Shown: one piece after another, positions 11,712 through 23,336 of the stretch
Layout: each line of letters starts with the position of its first letter
How positions within the stretch are numbered: the stretch's first letter is position 1
From: Paraphysomonas bandaiensis
Taxonomy: Eukaryota; Chrysophyceae
Assembly: GCA_965644295.1 (NCBI GenBank)
Contig: CBFFRP010000352.1
Location: forward strand, 363,310-427,309
Direction: 5' to 3'
DNA: 64,000 nt
The notes under the pieces: model-generated
Told to the model about the DNA's origin: nothing
Seen by the model: the letters and a program-made list of their open reading frames with translations, nothing else
Database searches by the model: none
Program-made: the position numbers and the translations under genes

Positions 11712-12548
11712 AGTGTCTTGCACAATGAGTTCAGTTTACTATTGTTAAATTGGTTGGATTCGTTTGAGTGTGTGTTGGTTTAACGGTAGCTTAATATTCG
11801 TAATAACTCTGTCCAAGAGCCATTTCTGCATCTACACGATGTTCATTGTTCTGTGCATAAGCTAAACTCCATACTCGTGCGTCCATTGTCAGGTAGATGA
11901 AAACTGTAATGACAATTGGAGAGCATTGTTGCTGTTGAGTTCTGCAGTATGATGCAGCGAGTTAATAGTGTGGAATAGGTGAAGTCAACTCATAGGTGTA
12001 ACGGGTGATTATAGTTACAAAGGAATTGAATTCTGTTGCTAATGTGTGACTATATAATATAAGATATAGGAGTGACTGGTGAACATATGATAAATAGATG
12101 TTGCTGAGAACAGATTTTACCAGATGTTACACGAATATGTAGTGAAGTGTTCAGATTAATAGTCATAATTTTCTTACTTGAAAGTGCATTGTGTTAAACA
12201 AAGCAAGATTAAGGATTACGGCGTGTAGAGCAAAGTTAACTTCAGTGAAATGTCATTTTTCTAACAGTTGCTATGAGGGCAGATGATTAAATCGTGTATC
12301 CTCCTTACTCCTTACAGGCGTGCGTAACAATTGCTTTCAATAAAGATGCCAATTTGCACGCAGATGATAACAAACGACGGCGATCCTTCCAGTTGGATAT
12401 TGTTCTTAATGCTTATTGTCGATCTCGCAGAGCCATACACATCACAATCCTTACTTGTGTTAAAGAGAATGTTTGTTGTTAGGTAGGTGAAGAGAAAGTC
12501 TCAAAAATACAAATATTCACGAACGATTAATAGCTATATACGCAAACT
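11712..12548. other. Intergenic between convergent genes
   Basis: Convergent 3' flanks of the acyl-activating enzyme and MON1 genes. AT-rich, with no coding exon or repeat recognised. Open frames such as the one at 12294-12482 have no sensible composition. Confidence 0.5.
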
Positions 12549-14625
12549 CTACTCTTGAAAGAGTAACTCTGATTCCTTCCGCAGTAACCTCGTTAAATAA
12601 TTCGCTAATCCACACGCATCTAATGCACTCACCTACATTGGGTACCCATAGTTACATAGCAGACGATATATACAAGATACGTACAGTAGATGGAAAGGTG
12701 CAATACAGCTCCGAATCCGATGTGGCCAATCCAACCACCACACTCTGCAATATATTGCACAAATATCAGTACTCATACAAACATATCACTTTCTACAACG
12801 CACCCCGGATTCCATTACCGAGTATGCGAGAGCATGGTCAGAGGCAGGGTCATTGGCAAGTGCATTAAATTGTGTTTTGCGACCATCGCACGAGCTATCA
12901 GCAGTGGAGTTGAGGGACTGCAACAGGGTACATTCCGGCCCAGAGGCACCTTCTCTCAGACAAGCACCCAATCGAAAACATTGGCACCATATCCTGTTCA
13001 AGCACTCAACTTACAAAGGAAATCTATGTAAAAGCAACTATATATATGTTGTACACGACCACCATACCCAACACAGTAACACTGCTCGTTGGACACACAC
13101 CTATTTATGCTGTCTGGACCAGTAGCATCTGGTGTGAATTCCTCCCCTCCACTCCATATACACTGAGCCGGGATACCCTCCCCGGGAGTAAACTTGTAGA
13201 AATAGTGCATACAGCGCACCGCAGTCAGATATCCTGCACCTGAAATATAGTCACAATTTTGCAATAGCTTGAAGACGCCACAGAATAATGATACTCTAGA
13301 AACTGTCAATTATCACAAGAATTACGCACTTGATGATGACTGGAGATCGATAGACTTCTCAATACGACTAGCAATGCCGTGTTTACCAATATTCTACAAA
13401 AATGCAACAACCAATTGGTAAGATTGAAATACGAATACAGCACAACACACCTCCTCAAGTGTCAGGCGTGCCTCATGCAATAACTTAAATTCGGAAGCAT
13501 CAGCTGCTGTGGCCGATATCAGTATCAGCGAAAGGGATTGTGCATCAGCGGAAGAATTAGATAACTTCAGCGTGGATATATACGCCTAGTTTTTATAATA
13601 AGCGAATGCACAACATAAAAGAGCAAATGCCAGAACAGGCGTGCGGTCTAAACTATATAGAACTCTATATATCTGCAGGTAGATACCTGAACATATCCAC
13701 CAGCATTTAAAGATGGAAGGCATAAAGGAACGCAGTTCTGATCATGGCCCCGCAGCGATGATGAATTGTGCACGAAGTGAGCCAACAAGAGCACATCTGT
13801 GACACATATAAGATCACGGGTAACCACAAGATGTCATACCTGTGACGTCAACGTAAACTTGCATTCTATCATTGGTGGTATATACAAGTAGTGAATCTTC
13901 GTAGAATATCAACCCAAACCTGCAAAATAGGTAGAATTGAGATGTGAGATGACGTAACACAGAGAATGCGATTGGCGTACGCAGCAGTAGCCTGCACCAG
14001 AGCGGCTTTCAAATGTTCTTGAAGTTGGTCTCTTATATCCGGCTCCATTGCAAAAGCCCGCACAGCCTTATATACTATACAAGGTGAAGTGGTGGAACTG
14101 TCGCATGCGGCATGTAGAAGACGAGTCGTATCATTTCCAAGTAACTCTCGAAGATCTTTCGATGGGTTGGAAGCCAACATGTCATGAACCTTGGATGTTA
14201 AAACAAACAGAATCTGGTTGTGCATAAATTCCAAAAGTTGCCGCAACACAACTTCAGGCTCACCAGAAGATGAAACTGCTATAAAGTAAATGGAACTACA
14301 ACACAAACTCATTAAATCTTCATTGAAAGGCAGCAAACACACACTTCTTAAGAAAATACACTATTCTTCTATGGCCCGCCTTTATACACTGAATTTGGTC
14401 TCCTGAGTCTTGTACAATAGACACCATAGCCTGCAGCAGGCCGAAGACAGTGACCAGCTCCTGCTCATCGCCATGACGGGTGAATATGGGCTTCCCTGCG
14501 CTTGTGAGTACAAACACATGCTTCAGGTTATGCTCCCAAGTGCTTGATTCACCTATATCGCCGTGGGGTTCATCCATTGTGGTAATGGAAGCATTAATTG
14601 TATGTGAGATGTGTGATATTGACAT
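12549..14625 (-). CDS. MON1: MON1 vacuolar fusion protein
   Basis: Ten exons (14625-14345, 14295-13954, 13919-13840, 13796-13687, 13585-13451, 13393-13330, 13239-13101, 12993-12819, 12744-12685, 12632-12549) sum to 1,470 bases, a 489-aa protein with the frame kept throughout. The first longin domain has KHVFVLTSAGKPIFTRHGDE and a YFLKNSIYFIAVSSSGEPE stretch, both diagnostic for MON1. Later come CLPSLNAGGYVQ (animal CLPKFNAAGF) and LRHFLYK-like AVRCMHYFYK. MON1 with CCZ1 is the guanine-nucleotide exchange factor that activates Rab7 on late endosomes and drives Rab5-to-Rab7 conversion. Length is close to animal and plant MON1 once their disordered N-termini are ignored. A second ATG at 14577 (MDEPHGD) could be the start instead. 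Introns are 37-61 bases apart from a 107-base one after exon 5 splice region variants; the exon 2 donor (AC|GTCATC) gives a 34-base intron, the shortest in the window. Confidence 0.5.
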
Positions 14626-14885
14626 CCCGAATCTCAGACTATCCCTATCTATCTATGTGTACTCTACTCTGTATATATTTACGGGGTACTATATATATAT
14701 CTCGGTATTTTAGAAAAACCGTAAAATTTTATGCACATATCTAGATTTTACACTTTCTACAAACAGACCACTACACTGCTGTACAGTATATCACACACCT
14801 GCATAGCAGTCATACATATGCAGAGTACTGTATATAGAGCTACTTGTCAGGTCACAATATTATACGAGACGTGCCACTGTACATA
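14626..14885. promoter_or_regulatory. Divergent promoter, MON1 / 165-aa protein
   Basis: 260 bases between outward-facing start codons. CACTGCTGTA at 14774-14783 differs at one base from the motif shared by other promoters here and is followed directly by CAGTATATC. TATATATATA at 14690-14700 is a possible core element. Confidence 0.5.
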
Positions 14886-15488
14886 ATGTCATTAAATTTA
14901 CTAAGTGGTTATGGTTCGAGTGACAGTGAAGATGATGGTGTAGAGCAGGCGAGCTCATCAAAGCCTCTGGAGGCGGAGGACAGCCCTGCCCCTGTCACCA
15001 ATAAGACTGCTACCAAACTACCATCCGCGCTAGACTTATTATCAGGGAACAGTTCGGGAGCATCCATTTGGAAAGGTTATAGTGTTTGTTTGTGTATGGG
15101 CATCTGTGTAACATGATGTGTCTAAAGCGAAACCAGTCAATAACGAGCCAGAGGTACCGATAGTCACAAAGAAATGCGAGAAAGACAAGTCCGAAGATAC
15201 TACACGTAAGCGGAAAGCTGATAATACTCTAGTACCACCTCAGCTTGCTCGACCCAATATTAATACTGAAGACTACAAAGCATGGACAGATAAGAAGACA
15301 GCAGAGAAAACCAAGAAAAAAGGTAGCTATATATATACATTACGATATGTTTCAAACTTTTTTCGGATCGTATAGAAGCCCTGTCGTATAATCAACGGGA
15401 AAAGCGAAAACGAGATTCTGGTCAAACATCCCGAGGAAAAAGCTTCGTAGAGGAAGAGAAAAGGATACTTCGACAACATGGGGTGTGA
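14886..15488 (+). CDS. Small conserved-looking charged protein, function unknown
   Basis: Three exons (14886-15075, 15128-15322, 15376-15488) give 165 aa. The N-terminus MSLNLLSGYGSSDSEDDG is an acidic Ser-rich tract of a type common in nuclear proteins. Next come a low-complexity region with LPSALDLLSG, a Lys/Arg-rich middle (TRKRKAD) and a basic C-terminus with QREKRKRDSGQTSRGKSF and EEEKRILRQHGV. The C-terminal block looks conserved in style, but I cannot name the family. The composition and basic clusters suggest a nuclear, possibly RNA-associated protein; that is inference. It shares a promoter with MON1. Introns are 52 and 53 bases, in line with neighbours, and the exon junctions keep the frame. 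Confidence 0.5.
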
Positions 15489-16734
15489 GACATTTCATAT
15501 AATGTGCATACAGTTTGATGTTTTGTGACAATTGTGCATTATTTCTTGACTTAGTGGTGTGATACTAGTAAGACAATGCAATCATTGTAAAAAGTTAATT
15601 TCACGGCACTACAGAGGTACAATATCAGCTTATATCTTGTGTAATAGTGCCCACGAAATGATCTGTGACCCTACCTCGTAGAAACGGTGATTGCGATTAG
15701 CAGTTTTGCATTCTTCGATGCAGAACTATTCGCTATATATATTATATGTAACCATGATAATTAAATATCTCGACTCTGTCAGAATATGTATCATCAAGTA
15801 TTTTTATTATAATTACGAATAAGGTATCTGTATTCTGTATGCCCCAAGCTGATGCCATACGCCATACGGGATGTGAAAACCATTACCGCTATATCCTTGT
15901 TGACACTTGTGATGAAAATTGTACAATAATTCTCTACCCTTCTCTCGTGCTGGTAGCAAGGAACTTATGGTAGCAAGGAACATTCATAGTAAGAAAATCT
16001 TGAAAAGAGCTCATTGCTACGCGGAAACAAGGTGATTCTTCAAAAAACGCGACGGAATACCTACATTTTTCTGTGGAGGGAACATGGCGCGCGCCGTTGA
16101 CACCGTTCTCTTCAAAGGAAGGGTAGGAAATATGTACAATATAGTTGGTCCTAACACACTTAAGAACACGGACGTGATTTGATATGTGTCATAGGATATA
16201 CCAATGCTGACAAAAAGATGCAATTCGCTAAAGCTCCGTAATTTACCTGCTTGAGTTATCATATTAACTCGAGCAGATTAATTGTACTTGAATGGCGAGA
16301 ACATATGTCCTGGAAAGCAGAGACGATCAGGTGGTACCAGATCAATTCACGCTGGTTGTATTTCCATATATTATTCTTCTGATGTGTAAAATACTTTTTC
16401 ACCATCTATGTCCGTGTACTTATTAAAGAGTACATTTGCTTGTACGGAAACATATATTCTCGGGAGGGACTTAACAAGGGGGCTGCATATATAGTTTGTA
16501 GAGGATATTTCGTGTACAATGTTTTATAGATTATACATGATGTGCATACTGCACAGTAAAGAATATCTTCGTTGGAGAGCAGGTTTCAATATATTGAAAG
16601 CTCGTGGATAAATTAAAACTCGTTTATGACGTTTAAGGTATTCTTCTCCGTTACCAATCAGATCACACATCATACACATACATGATATTGACTATTGATC
16701 ATTTTGACAATTAAGATCGTTGAGAAAAGTTTAT
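15489..16734. other. Intergenic, possible short exons only
   Basis: AT-rich DNA. A minus-strand frame at 16017-16262 begins with a real ATG (16262) and is followed at once by a plausible donor (GCAG|GTAAATTACG). A downstream segment around 16115-16060 (STARAMFPPQKN) is protein-like. This could be a small two- or three-exon gene, but no family is recognised and no complete model can be built. Confidence 0.5.
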
Positions 16735-16841
16735 AGTAATTAAACTGGATAGACTCTATTATTATAATTGTATACACAATTGTATGACATGTCAACAACG
16801 TGATAATTTATTTTGTTCATATCAACCACTGTTCAATTTTG

Positions 16842-17663
16842 CACACTGACGCATGAAACAGACATCTACCAAAATCTGTTACAAATTCAAGCTGACTCCA
16901 ATGTCTTCCCTCCATTGTGTGCACTCATCCAGCACATGCATCCACCTTGCACTCTTCTCCCGAGTGACTTACACTAGTAGGAAACCGTGCACCTTCCCCG
17001 CTCGGATGAAAACCTACTAAGCAAGAATAACATAAAAGCACCACAAATGTACCTGACACTGCTTGGAGAACAGTGCCAGAGCCTTGATATAATCTCAATG
17101 ACCTGGGTCAGGAGAAACCAAGACTAGGCAGTAGACGTGTGAGAAGACATGACAGGTCTAATCACATCATTGCCATTGCCATGCATCCATGAGGAAAGTT
17201 TGACGCATTACCTCGGTCATTGGCCGGTCACACAGATACCGAATAATGTGAACTCATACTCAGCATCAATCACTCAAAGCAAACGCAGGGAGCAAGCAGA
17301 ATGTTGATATACCTGACATCTGCTGACTTCAGGTGTTTTGAGTTCTTAAGGTGAACATCCCGGATGCTTAACTTCAGCAGGCAGCCCAATACCCCGGTTA
17401 CCCTTCTGGTGGGCCCTGTCCCGGATGCCCTTGAGGTGGGCCCATTCCCGGATGCCTGTTTATTCGTCAGGGCCCAAAGACGTCTACACAAGTGACACTT
17501 ATTAGTGTCCCTTGTACCACACAAGCATTTGGCTATGAGTGGGCAGAACAATATATCTGCTGACTATATAATATGCGGCTCACGTTAGTTTCCCGGAGAA
17601 ATATCTCCGGTACTTATCCCCCAGAACACCACGAAAAGGTGCGAGTCCGACTTTGTTGAGGGA
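16842..17663 (-). mobile_element. 820-base dispersed repeat, near-identical to 50507-51329
   Basis: The block from TTGCACACTGACGCATG to TTGTTGAGGG reappears at 50507-51329 with only a handful of differences, so the duplication is recent. Its right half (about 17268-17663) is also the body of the short dispersed repeat family found at 32480, 41281, 55914 and 63010. The copy at 50507 continues further left than this one, so this copy is truncated at its left side. No recognisable reverse transcriptase or transposase was found in either strand. Confidence 0.5.
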
Positions 17664-17687
17664 CAGTTATAGCTATATAGTATTTTT

Positions 17688-18234
17688 CAGGGATAGGGAA
17701 AAATATATTGCAATGCTACTGTTACATTGCGTTCCATCAATAATATTGATGGAGTTTTAAAACTGACCCTACAATACTATTGCAATATATCGCCATATAT
17801 TAGTATGACTAATCAGTAAGTAAACACATCCGTAGTTTTTAGTACTTGTCATTATAAGGTCTAAGGTCACTTGATAATCAGACCCACTACTCTTAACTGA
17901 TTAAAAGTTTCCTCATACTCATCCTCTGAGCCATCATCGGTGACAACATCATCATATTCATCCAATATCCAACTTCAGCTTATCATCTTCTGTATTGTTG
18001 CAATAATCACTGTCTTAACGGAGGTTTATGTACATGGACTTATATTTTTAACCCTGCAGTTAAGAATCTTTCTGTATATGACTATCGTAATATTGATTGC
18101 AATATATTTCAATATATTGTGAGCTACTTTAACAGAAACAATATTGATGGAATATTTGACCAGTCCACCAATCAATATATTTTACAATATATTGTACAAT
18201 GTACTGCAATTCAATATATTGTTCCCTATCCCTG
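17688..18234. mobile_element. MITE with CAGGGATAGGGAA inverted ends
   Basis: The left end CAGGGATAGGGAAAAATATA and the right end, read on the opposite strand, CAGGGATAGGGAACAATATA form terminal inverted repeats of about 25 bases. The flanking 8-mers GTATTTTT and ATATCTTT agree at six of eight positions, compatible with a diverged 8-bp target duplication of hAT type. The 547-base interior is AT-rich with many CAATATATTG palindromes and no transposase frame. Comparison with the locus at 49060-49570, which lacks it, shows an insertion at this site. Confidence 0.5.
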
Positions 18235-18325
18235 ATATCTTTGACTACGTATTACTGTTTTTCACATTGTATTTAATGTATTCTATAGTACTATCTTAGA
18301 GAACCATACGTATTCCAACACATGA

Positions 18326-18811
18326 TTCATATTAAACAGCCGAAAATATAGTACTAGTAACGGCTTCAATACCATTGCTCGTGGGAAGCTAGCATTGATT
18401 TATAGACTTGCAACTTCGTCATCTTATTACTATGTTGATAGCGAATATTCCTTGATTAGTAATTGATGTAAAAAGTACGTTTGTTGCGAGACTAGTTCAT
18501 AGTTCATAATACATATATACACATCAATTATCTGCTCTAAGCACTGTAACGGATATAGTTAAATGCACCTACGATTACAACACATATGAGTAATATGGTA
18601 GAATATAGTATATTACAGGTATATTAAGAAATTAAAGGAATTTTTGAACAAAATATATCACTCTGAGCTATATACGTCCACTGGGTGCAGTGAAAAAAAT
18701 CTAAACAAAAACTAATCCTCGCATACTCTATGATGCGTCATCTCGTAGATTAGCCGACGGAACCATAAATGTCGCGCTGCACGGAGATTAATTACAACAA
18801 AAAATAGTTAT
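18326..18811. other. Intergenic, AT-rich
   Basis: Downstream flank of the diacylglycerol kinase gene. No open frame, repeat or RNA gene was recognised. Confidence 0.5.
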
Positions 18812-20325
18812 TTACAATACATAATCGAACCTTCCTTGTCTAGATATCGTGATATCCGCTGGTCGCTGGAGCCAAGGTTCCCCATCACACTGCATGGGCA
18901 GCGAAGAGTTGCTATGAATTCGCAATGTATGCCCTTGGGCTATCTTGGTACCTCGGGAGAGTCCCGTCTTGATGACACCCAGGTGAATAACACCGAAAAG
19001 TGCAACTACCTAGCAATAAGGGCACCACAACTCAGCATAGGAGTGCGTTACACAAGATGGCTCACCTCTAGGGTACCATCACTAGGAGTAGATGGTGTCC
19101 ATTGGTCTTCGCTCTGACTTTCCCACACCCTAGAGCCACCAGCATACGAATCCACATTGAGCACCACTATTCCTTCTGTTCCAGGAGGTATATGCACACG
19201 TTTCCCATCGCACCACATCTCAACTGATTCCGTCCGGGATAGATCCACTTTTCGTCTGAATAAATAAATCCGCAGTCCTAGTAAACCGTACCAGGCCTTG
19301 TTCACTACTTGGGAAAAAAAAAGACCTGGTCCCCACTCCCGCATCCGATCGAATGCCATGCTCACTGCCCCATCTACTCCAACGCTAAAGTAATTTACCA
19401 TTAGCTTATCAGCGTAGTATCTGCGCCGCGTCCGTTTCCACCTTGAAGCAGCAGCTTTCATAGGGTCGTGAGATGGAGGAAGCAGAGGATCAATACTAAC
19501 GTTCCAAATGTCAATCGCACAACTACCAGGATCACTATATCGCAGCAGAGCACTCGTCGGATCTGCACATATGTCCTCCCCTGACACCATTGTCACTCCA
19601 GGTGGAAAGAATGAAGTTTGCAAAGTTCGTGCAAGATCGTTTCCCGTCCCTATAGGAACGACACCCACGGGCACCTCAGAAAGGTTGTGTGCACGTAACT
19701 CCTTTAGCACCCAACTTACAGTACCGTCTCCGCCACAGCAGAGAACTCGAATAAGGTGGCCACAATCTGCATACACTCGTAAGAATTCAGAGGGCCTCTT
19801 TGTGCTGAGGTCGCATATTTGGACATCACTAAATACACTTTCAACTGCTTTGAGAACTGCTGCACCTTGTTTACCACCAGACTTCTTGTTCACAAAAACT
19901 AGCAACGGAGAGGAACCACTATTTGCTATATCGACAGGATTCAAACATTTTACCTGTCTCTGGTCATATATATGCGACAACTTTGCAGCGAGTGAGCGGC
20001 GTCTTCTGCCAAGAAATAAACCCAAACCTCTGTAAAAGCGAGTCACAGTAGATGATAATGAAGGAATAAGATCATCGCGCATCGCCTTCACTTTTAATTT
20101 TCTATATAGGCTTCTACTCAACAGCTTCGTGCTGATTCTCTTACTTCTTACGGTACTACTAGCATCGATGCATTTATCTGGAACCTTCATAGCACTGATA
20201 TCTCTCACATTCCGACGGAAATTAGAATGTGAAGAAACTGGTTTCTCGAAAGGACTGGAAATAACATAATTTACAGCAATCATAACTATGATGCAATGGA
20301 CAAGAGAGGTCCACTTCATAGTCAT
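18812..20325 (-). CDS. DGK: Diacylglycerol kinase
   Basis: Two exons (20325-19066 and 19009-18812, 56-base intron) give 485 aa. A hydrophobic N-terminal segment (LVHCIIVMIAVNYVISS) is a signal anchor. After about 120 basic residues comes the DAGK catalytic domain: PLLVFVNKKSGGKQG near 142, VLCCGGDGTVSWVL (the ATP-binding GGDGT) near 197 and VPIGTGNDLAR near 225. The accessory domain follows, with VNYFSVGVDGAVSMAFDRMR and, across the intron, DGTLEVVALFG and SLPMQCDGEPWLQ. This domain set, with no C1 fingers visible, is like compact membrane-anchored kinases such as plant DGKs or animal DGK epsilon. The enzyme phosphorylates diacylglycerol to phosphatidic acid, here probably at an internal membrane. 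The second exon is essential: without it the accessory domain is cut short. Confidence 0.5.
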
Positions 20326-20500
20326 AGATATAACTCAGGTGAAACGACGATAAGTTATAACCTGGAGATAAATAAGTGGACGAAACGCACTGCAAGTGCT
20401 CATATAATGAGCATTATCAACTTCAGCAGGCGCATTGAGCGAATATGACGTGCAGCTCCACTTTACCACTATCAAAATCACTCTACTACCAACCTAGCCT
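20326..20500. other. Short promoter flank
   Basis: Upstream flank of the kinase gene, ending at the ACAT repeat. No specific site recognised. Confidence 0.5.
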
Positions 20501-20880
20501 ACATACATACATACATACATACATACATACATACATACATACATACATACATACATACATACATACATACATACATACATACATACATACATACATACAT
20601 ACATACATACATACATACATACATACATACATACATACATACATACATACATACATACATACATACATACATACATACATACATACATACATACATACAT
20701 ACATACATACATACATACATACATACATACATACATACATACATACATACATACATACATACATACATACATACATACATACATACATACATACATACAT
20801 ACATACATACATACATACATACATACATACATACATACATACATACATACATACATACATACATACATACATACATACAT
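20501..20880. repeat. Tetranucleotide microsatellite, (ACAT)95
   Basis: 380 bases of uninterrupted ACAT units. The run stops 19 bases before the start codon of the 7TM gene, so it occupies its 5' untranslated region or core promoter. All frames on both strands are open through it, giving spurious poly-HTYI and poly-MYVC frames. Confidence 0.5.
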
Positions 20881-20899
20881 GTCTATAGCATTCGTCTAA

Positions 20900-22105
20900 A
20901 TGTTTGACGAGTACTTGGTGCGACTAGTGGCTTCGACTATATCTTTTTCGTTTTCATGTGTCGTTATACTCAGTGTACTCCTGCAGTGTAATGTATGGGG
21001 GAAAATGTTTCATCAGTTGTCTGTTGGTCTGGCGTGCTTTGACCTGGTCTCCACGTCATGTTGGTTTTTTGGTGGGAGTTACGGTTTATCGAATACAATG
21101 TGCTCTATTCAGCAGTATATGTTTAAAGCGGGATCAATATGTAAGGCCACTACAACCGTTGCTATTTGCTACTTATCTATGACCGTTACTGCTTCAATGC
21201 AGAGGCCATCTGCTGTACGTTTTTTATTTGTGTGGGGACTTGCCCTTGGTAGTGCATTAGCTTGTGTGGCAATGTCTGCAATGTTCAACACGTCTCGAAT
21301 TTTCTGTGTTGATGATGATATACATTTTCACTCAATATATGTGAACAATAACGCTTTCGCTTATTTGATTACGTTTCTTGTTCCCCTATACGTGTGTGTG
21401 GCTATTGACGTGATACTTTATATCGTAATTCGACATCGTGTTTGGAATATTCAAGTCCTATGTCCCTGTAGTATTTCTGACCCCACAGAACGTTCAGAAG
21501 AAAGCAAGTTGATATATGTTGTCAACAAGCTTGTTGTGTATCCCATTGTATTTGCGGTATTGTTTTTACCTGAAGTTGTGTCAGCAGCACTTTCATTGTC
21601 AGCTGACCACTATAACGTTTACGCTGTGTCCATTTCATCTCTCACAGTTAGTTTGAGTGGTATGGTATTTTCATGCAACTATTTCATTCAGCAACGGTTC
21701 TATCCGAATTTGAGTCGTCTGTATTTGCACTCACTCAACAACCGTTTTTGGCTAGTGACTCCTCCAGCGTTGTCGCAGGTCACACGAAGCTCCTCTTTTA
21801 CTGGATCGAGATCTAATCGCGTTATAACAGACCCACTCATAGGTGGTTATCATTCAACAAATGAGACTTCGGAATCGAAGTCTTCTTCAAATCAGCGGCT
21901 AAGTTGTTTTACGAATTTCACTTTTTCTGATACAATTGGCAGTGCAAAATCATATAACATGAGTTCTAGAACACCTCCAAACGTTGTTGAAATGGAGCGC
22001 CCCTCCACAACAACTGTTCGGTCTTCGGGTATTCACTCATATATCACTCACTTTACGCACACTAGTGCTACATTGTCAGTACCATCTAGCCTTTCGGATG
22101 GCTAG
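20900..22105 (+). CDS. Seven-transmembrane receptor, cAMP-receptor-like (Dicty_CAR/GCR1 type)
   Basis: Intronless, 401 aa. Seven hydrophobic segments can be placed at about residues 10-32, 37-55, 70-95, 104-127, 150-178, 206-228 and 240-262, followed by a Ser/Thr-rich cytosolic tail of about 140 residues. The pattern, including NKLVVYPIVFAVLFLPEVVSA in segment 6 and a Cys in the first loop region with another in the second, resembles the slime-mould cAMP receptor and plant GCR1 family of class E GPCRs. A Ser/Thr-rich tail is typical of phosphorylation-dependent desensitisation. The ligand is unknown. The start ATG at 20900 follows a stop shortly after the ACAT repeat. Family assignment is by topology and general look, so moderate certainty. 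Confidence 0.5.
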   Translation: MFDEYLVRLVASTISFSFSCVVILSVLLQCNVWGKMFHQLSVGLACFDLVSTSCWFFGGSYGLSNTMCSIQQYMFKAGSICKATTTVAICYLSMTVTASMQRPSAVRFLFVWGLALGSALACVAMSAMFNTSRIFCVDDDIHFHSIYVNNNAFAYLITFLVPLYVCVAIDVILYIVIRHRVWNIQVLCPCSISDPTERSEESKLIYVVNKLVVYPIVFAVLFLPEVVSAALSLSADHYNVYAVSISSLTVSLSGMVFSCNYFIQQRFYPNLSRLYLHSLNNRFWLVTPPALSQVTRSSSFTGSRSNRVITDPLIGGYHSTNETSESKSSSNQRLSCFTNFTFSDTIGSAKSYNMSSRTPPNVVEMERPSTTTVRSSGIHSYITHFTHTSATLSVPSSLSDG

Positions 22106-23336
22106 TGTCAAAGTCAAATGTGGATATCTGTTTATGGTTGTATTATCAGTTGTATCATTTTGGTATATCATTATTGCCTACGTATATTTTTTGTATATAG
22201 CAGTGCGAGAGAAATGATAGCTCAGCGATGTCTGTATCACAATAATACGGTAATATGAAATATATTACTAAATTGACATTTGTGATGTTCATTATCTTCT
22301 CAATTAGTATGTATCGTCCCCCAATGAAATATTAGTGATATATATCTATGATACTGTTAGAACTATTGAGCAATGTAAAAAATGTGTCATCATCCTAAGA
22401 TCTTAAGCCATTACCAATCAAAAACATTAATGGTTTTTTAGATTTTTACATATTTCGCTGAATATGTTACAGATATATCGCTATTGGTAATAGTTTGTGC
22501 TGACAACAAGGCTTCTTTCAAGGAAATATCGCCACTAAAACTAGGTGTCCGCACGAACCATATTAACAAAATGGCTGTATTCTGTGTATCCGTCAAATGC
22601 CCCTTGCCCCATACTGACAGCGTAACTAATCACTGCGTGCGGCCCCCCCAGTGGGTGCTGCTGAGTGTTGCGACCGCGCACTTCTATCTATGTACACATT
22701 GCTCAGTTCAGCAGTTGCCCACTCGGGGTCTCACTGCATATTCAGCGCTGAATACCGTGTGATAATGATGTAGCTAGTTTGGTTCAGTAGGTAGCTAGCA
22801 AATAACGTATGGGACTTAAATCAAGTATTAGTTAGGTACCCACCCGGCTCTACCTAATGGGGCACCCCTGATAAAATAGTTCAATGAATCATATGAGTGG
22901 ATTCGCGCCTTTAATGTATAATACATACAGCGTCCTCCCCACAACACATCACAGCCCCATTATACGGCGTGCGCAAAACAAGCTAATCTATAATTACAAG
23001 CTATGATATTAATTAGTTTTCTATTTAAGAACAAACCTGGTATAAGAAAACAAATACATGCCATTAGAGGCAGTGCACAGCAGTATGACACGCCAACTCT
23101 ACTAAAACAAGTAATTTATACTTTTAAGCTAACTGCAGTTAATAGGCTTCTGGTGAACAAGAATTCTAATTATTTCTACGCAAAGAATTGTAAGATTAGT
23201 CAATTTAAATATACAGCATTCGTACCGGTGGATTTAATAGTGCGTCTTGGACATCAGCGCACTTCGCATATTGCAAAGCCGTTTTTCCTACCTGTTAACA
23301 AATATATCACAAAAGGTACTTAAATAGTATATATCA
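22106..23336. other. Intergenic, no gene recognised
   Basis: Flank between the receptor gene and the ankyrin gene, which converge. Several open frames of 70-106 codons (for example 23003-23323) lack any domain signal and have intergenic composition. Confidence 0.5.

Larger units (their letters stand above)
16735..18325. repeat. Nested repeat locus R1 (third repeat family, interrupted twice)
   Basis: The outer pieces, 16735-16840 and 18235-18325, are inverted copies of 49570-49455 and 49150-49060. Together they represent one older repeat. In R1 that repeat is interrupted by an 820-base insert (16842-17663) and by an inverted-repeat MITE (17688-18234). Shared bases such as AAACTGGATAGACT at one end and ATACGTATTCCAACAC at the other mark the limits of the old unit. 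The short piece between the inserts (CAGTTATAGCTATATAGTA) also has its partner in the second locus. No coding sequence is apparent. Confidence 0.5.

Noticed and set aside
20445-20888. Long open frames of poly-HTYI and poly-MYVC over the ACAT array
   Set aside because: A tetranucleotide repeat without stops is open in all frames; there is no support for translation.
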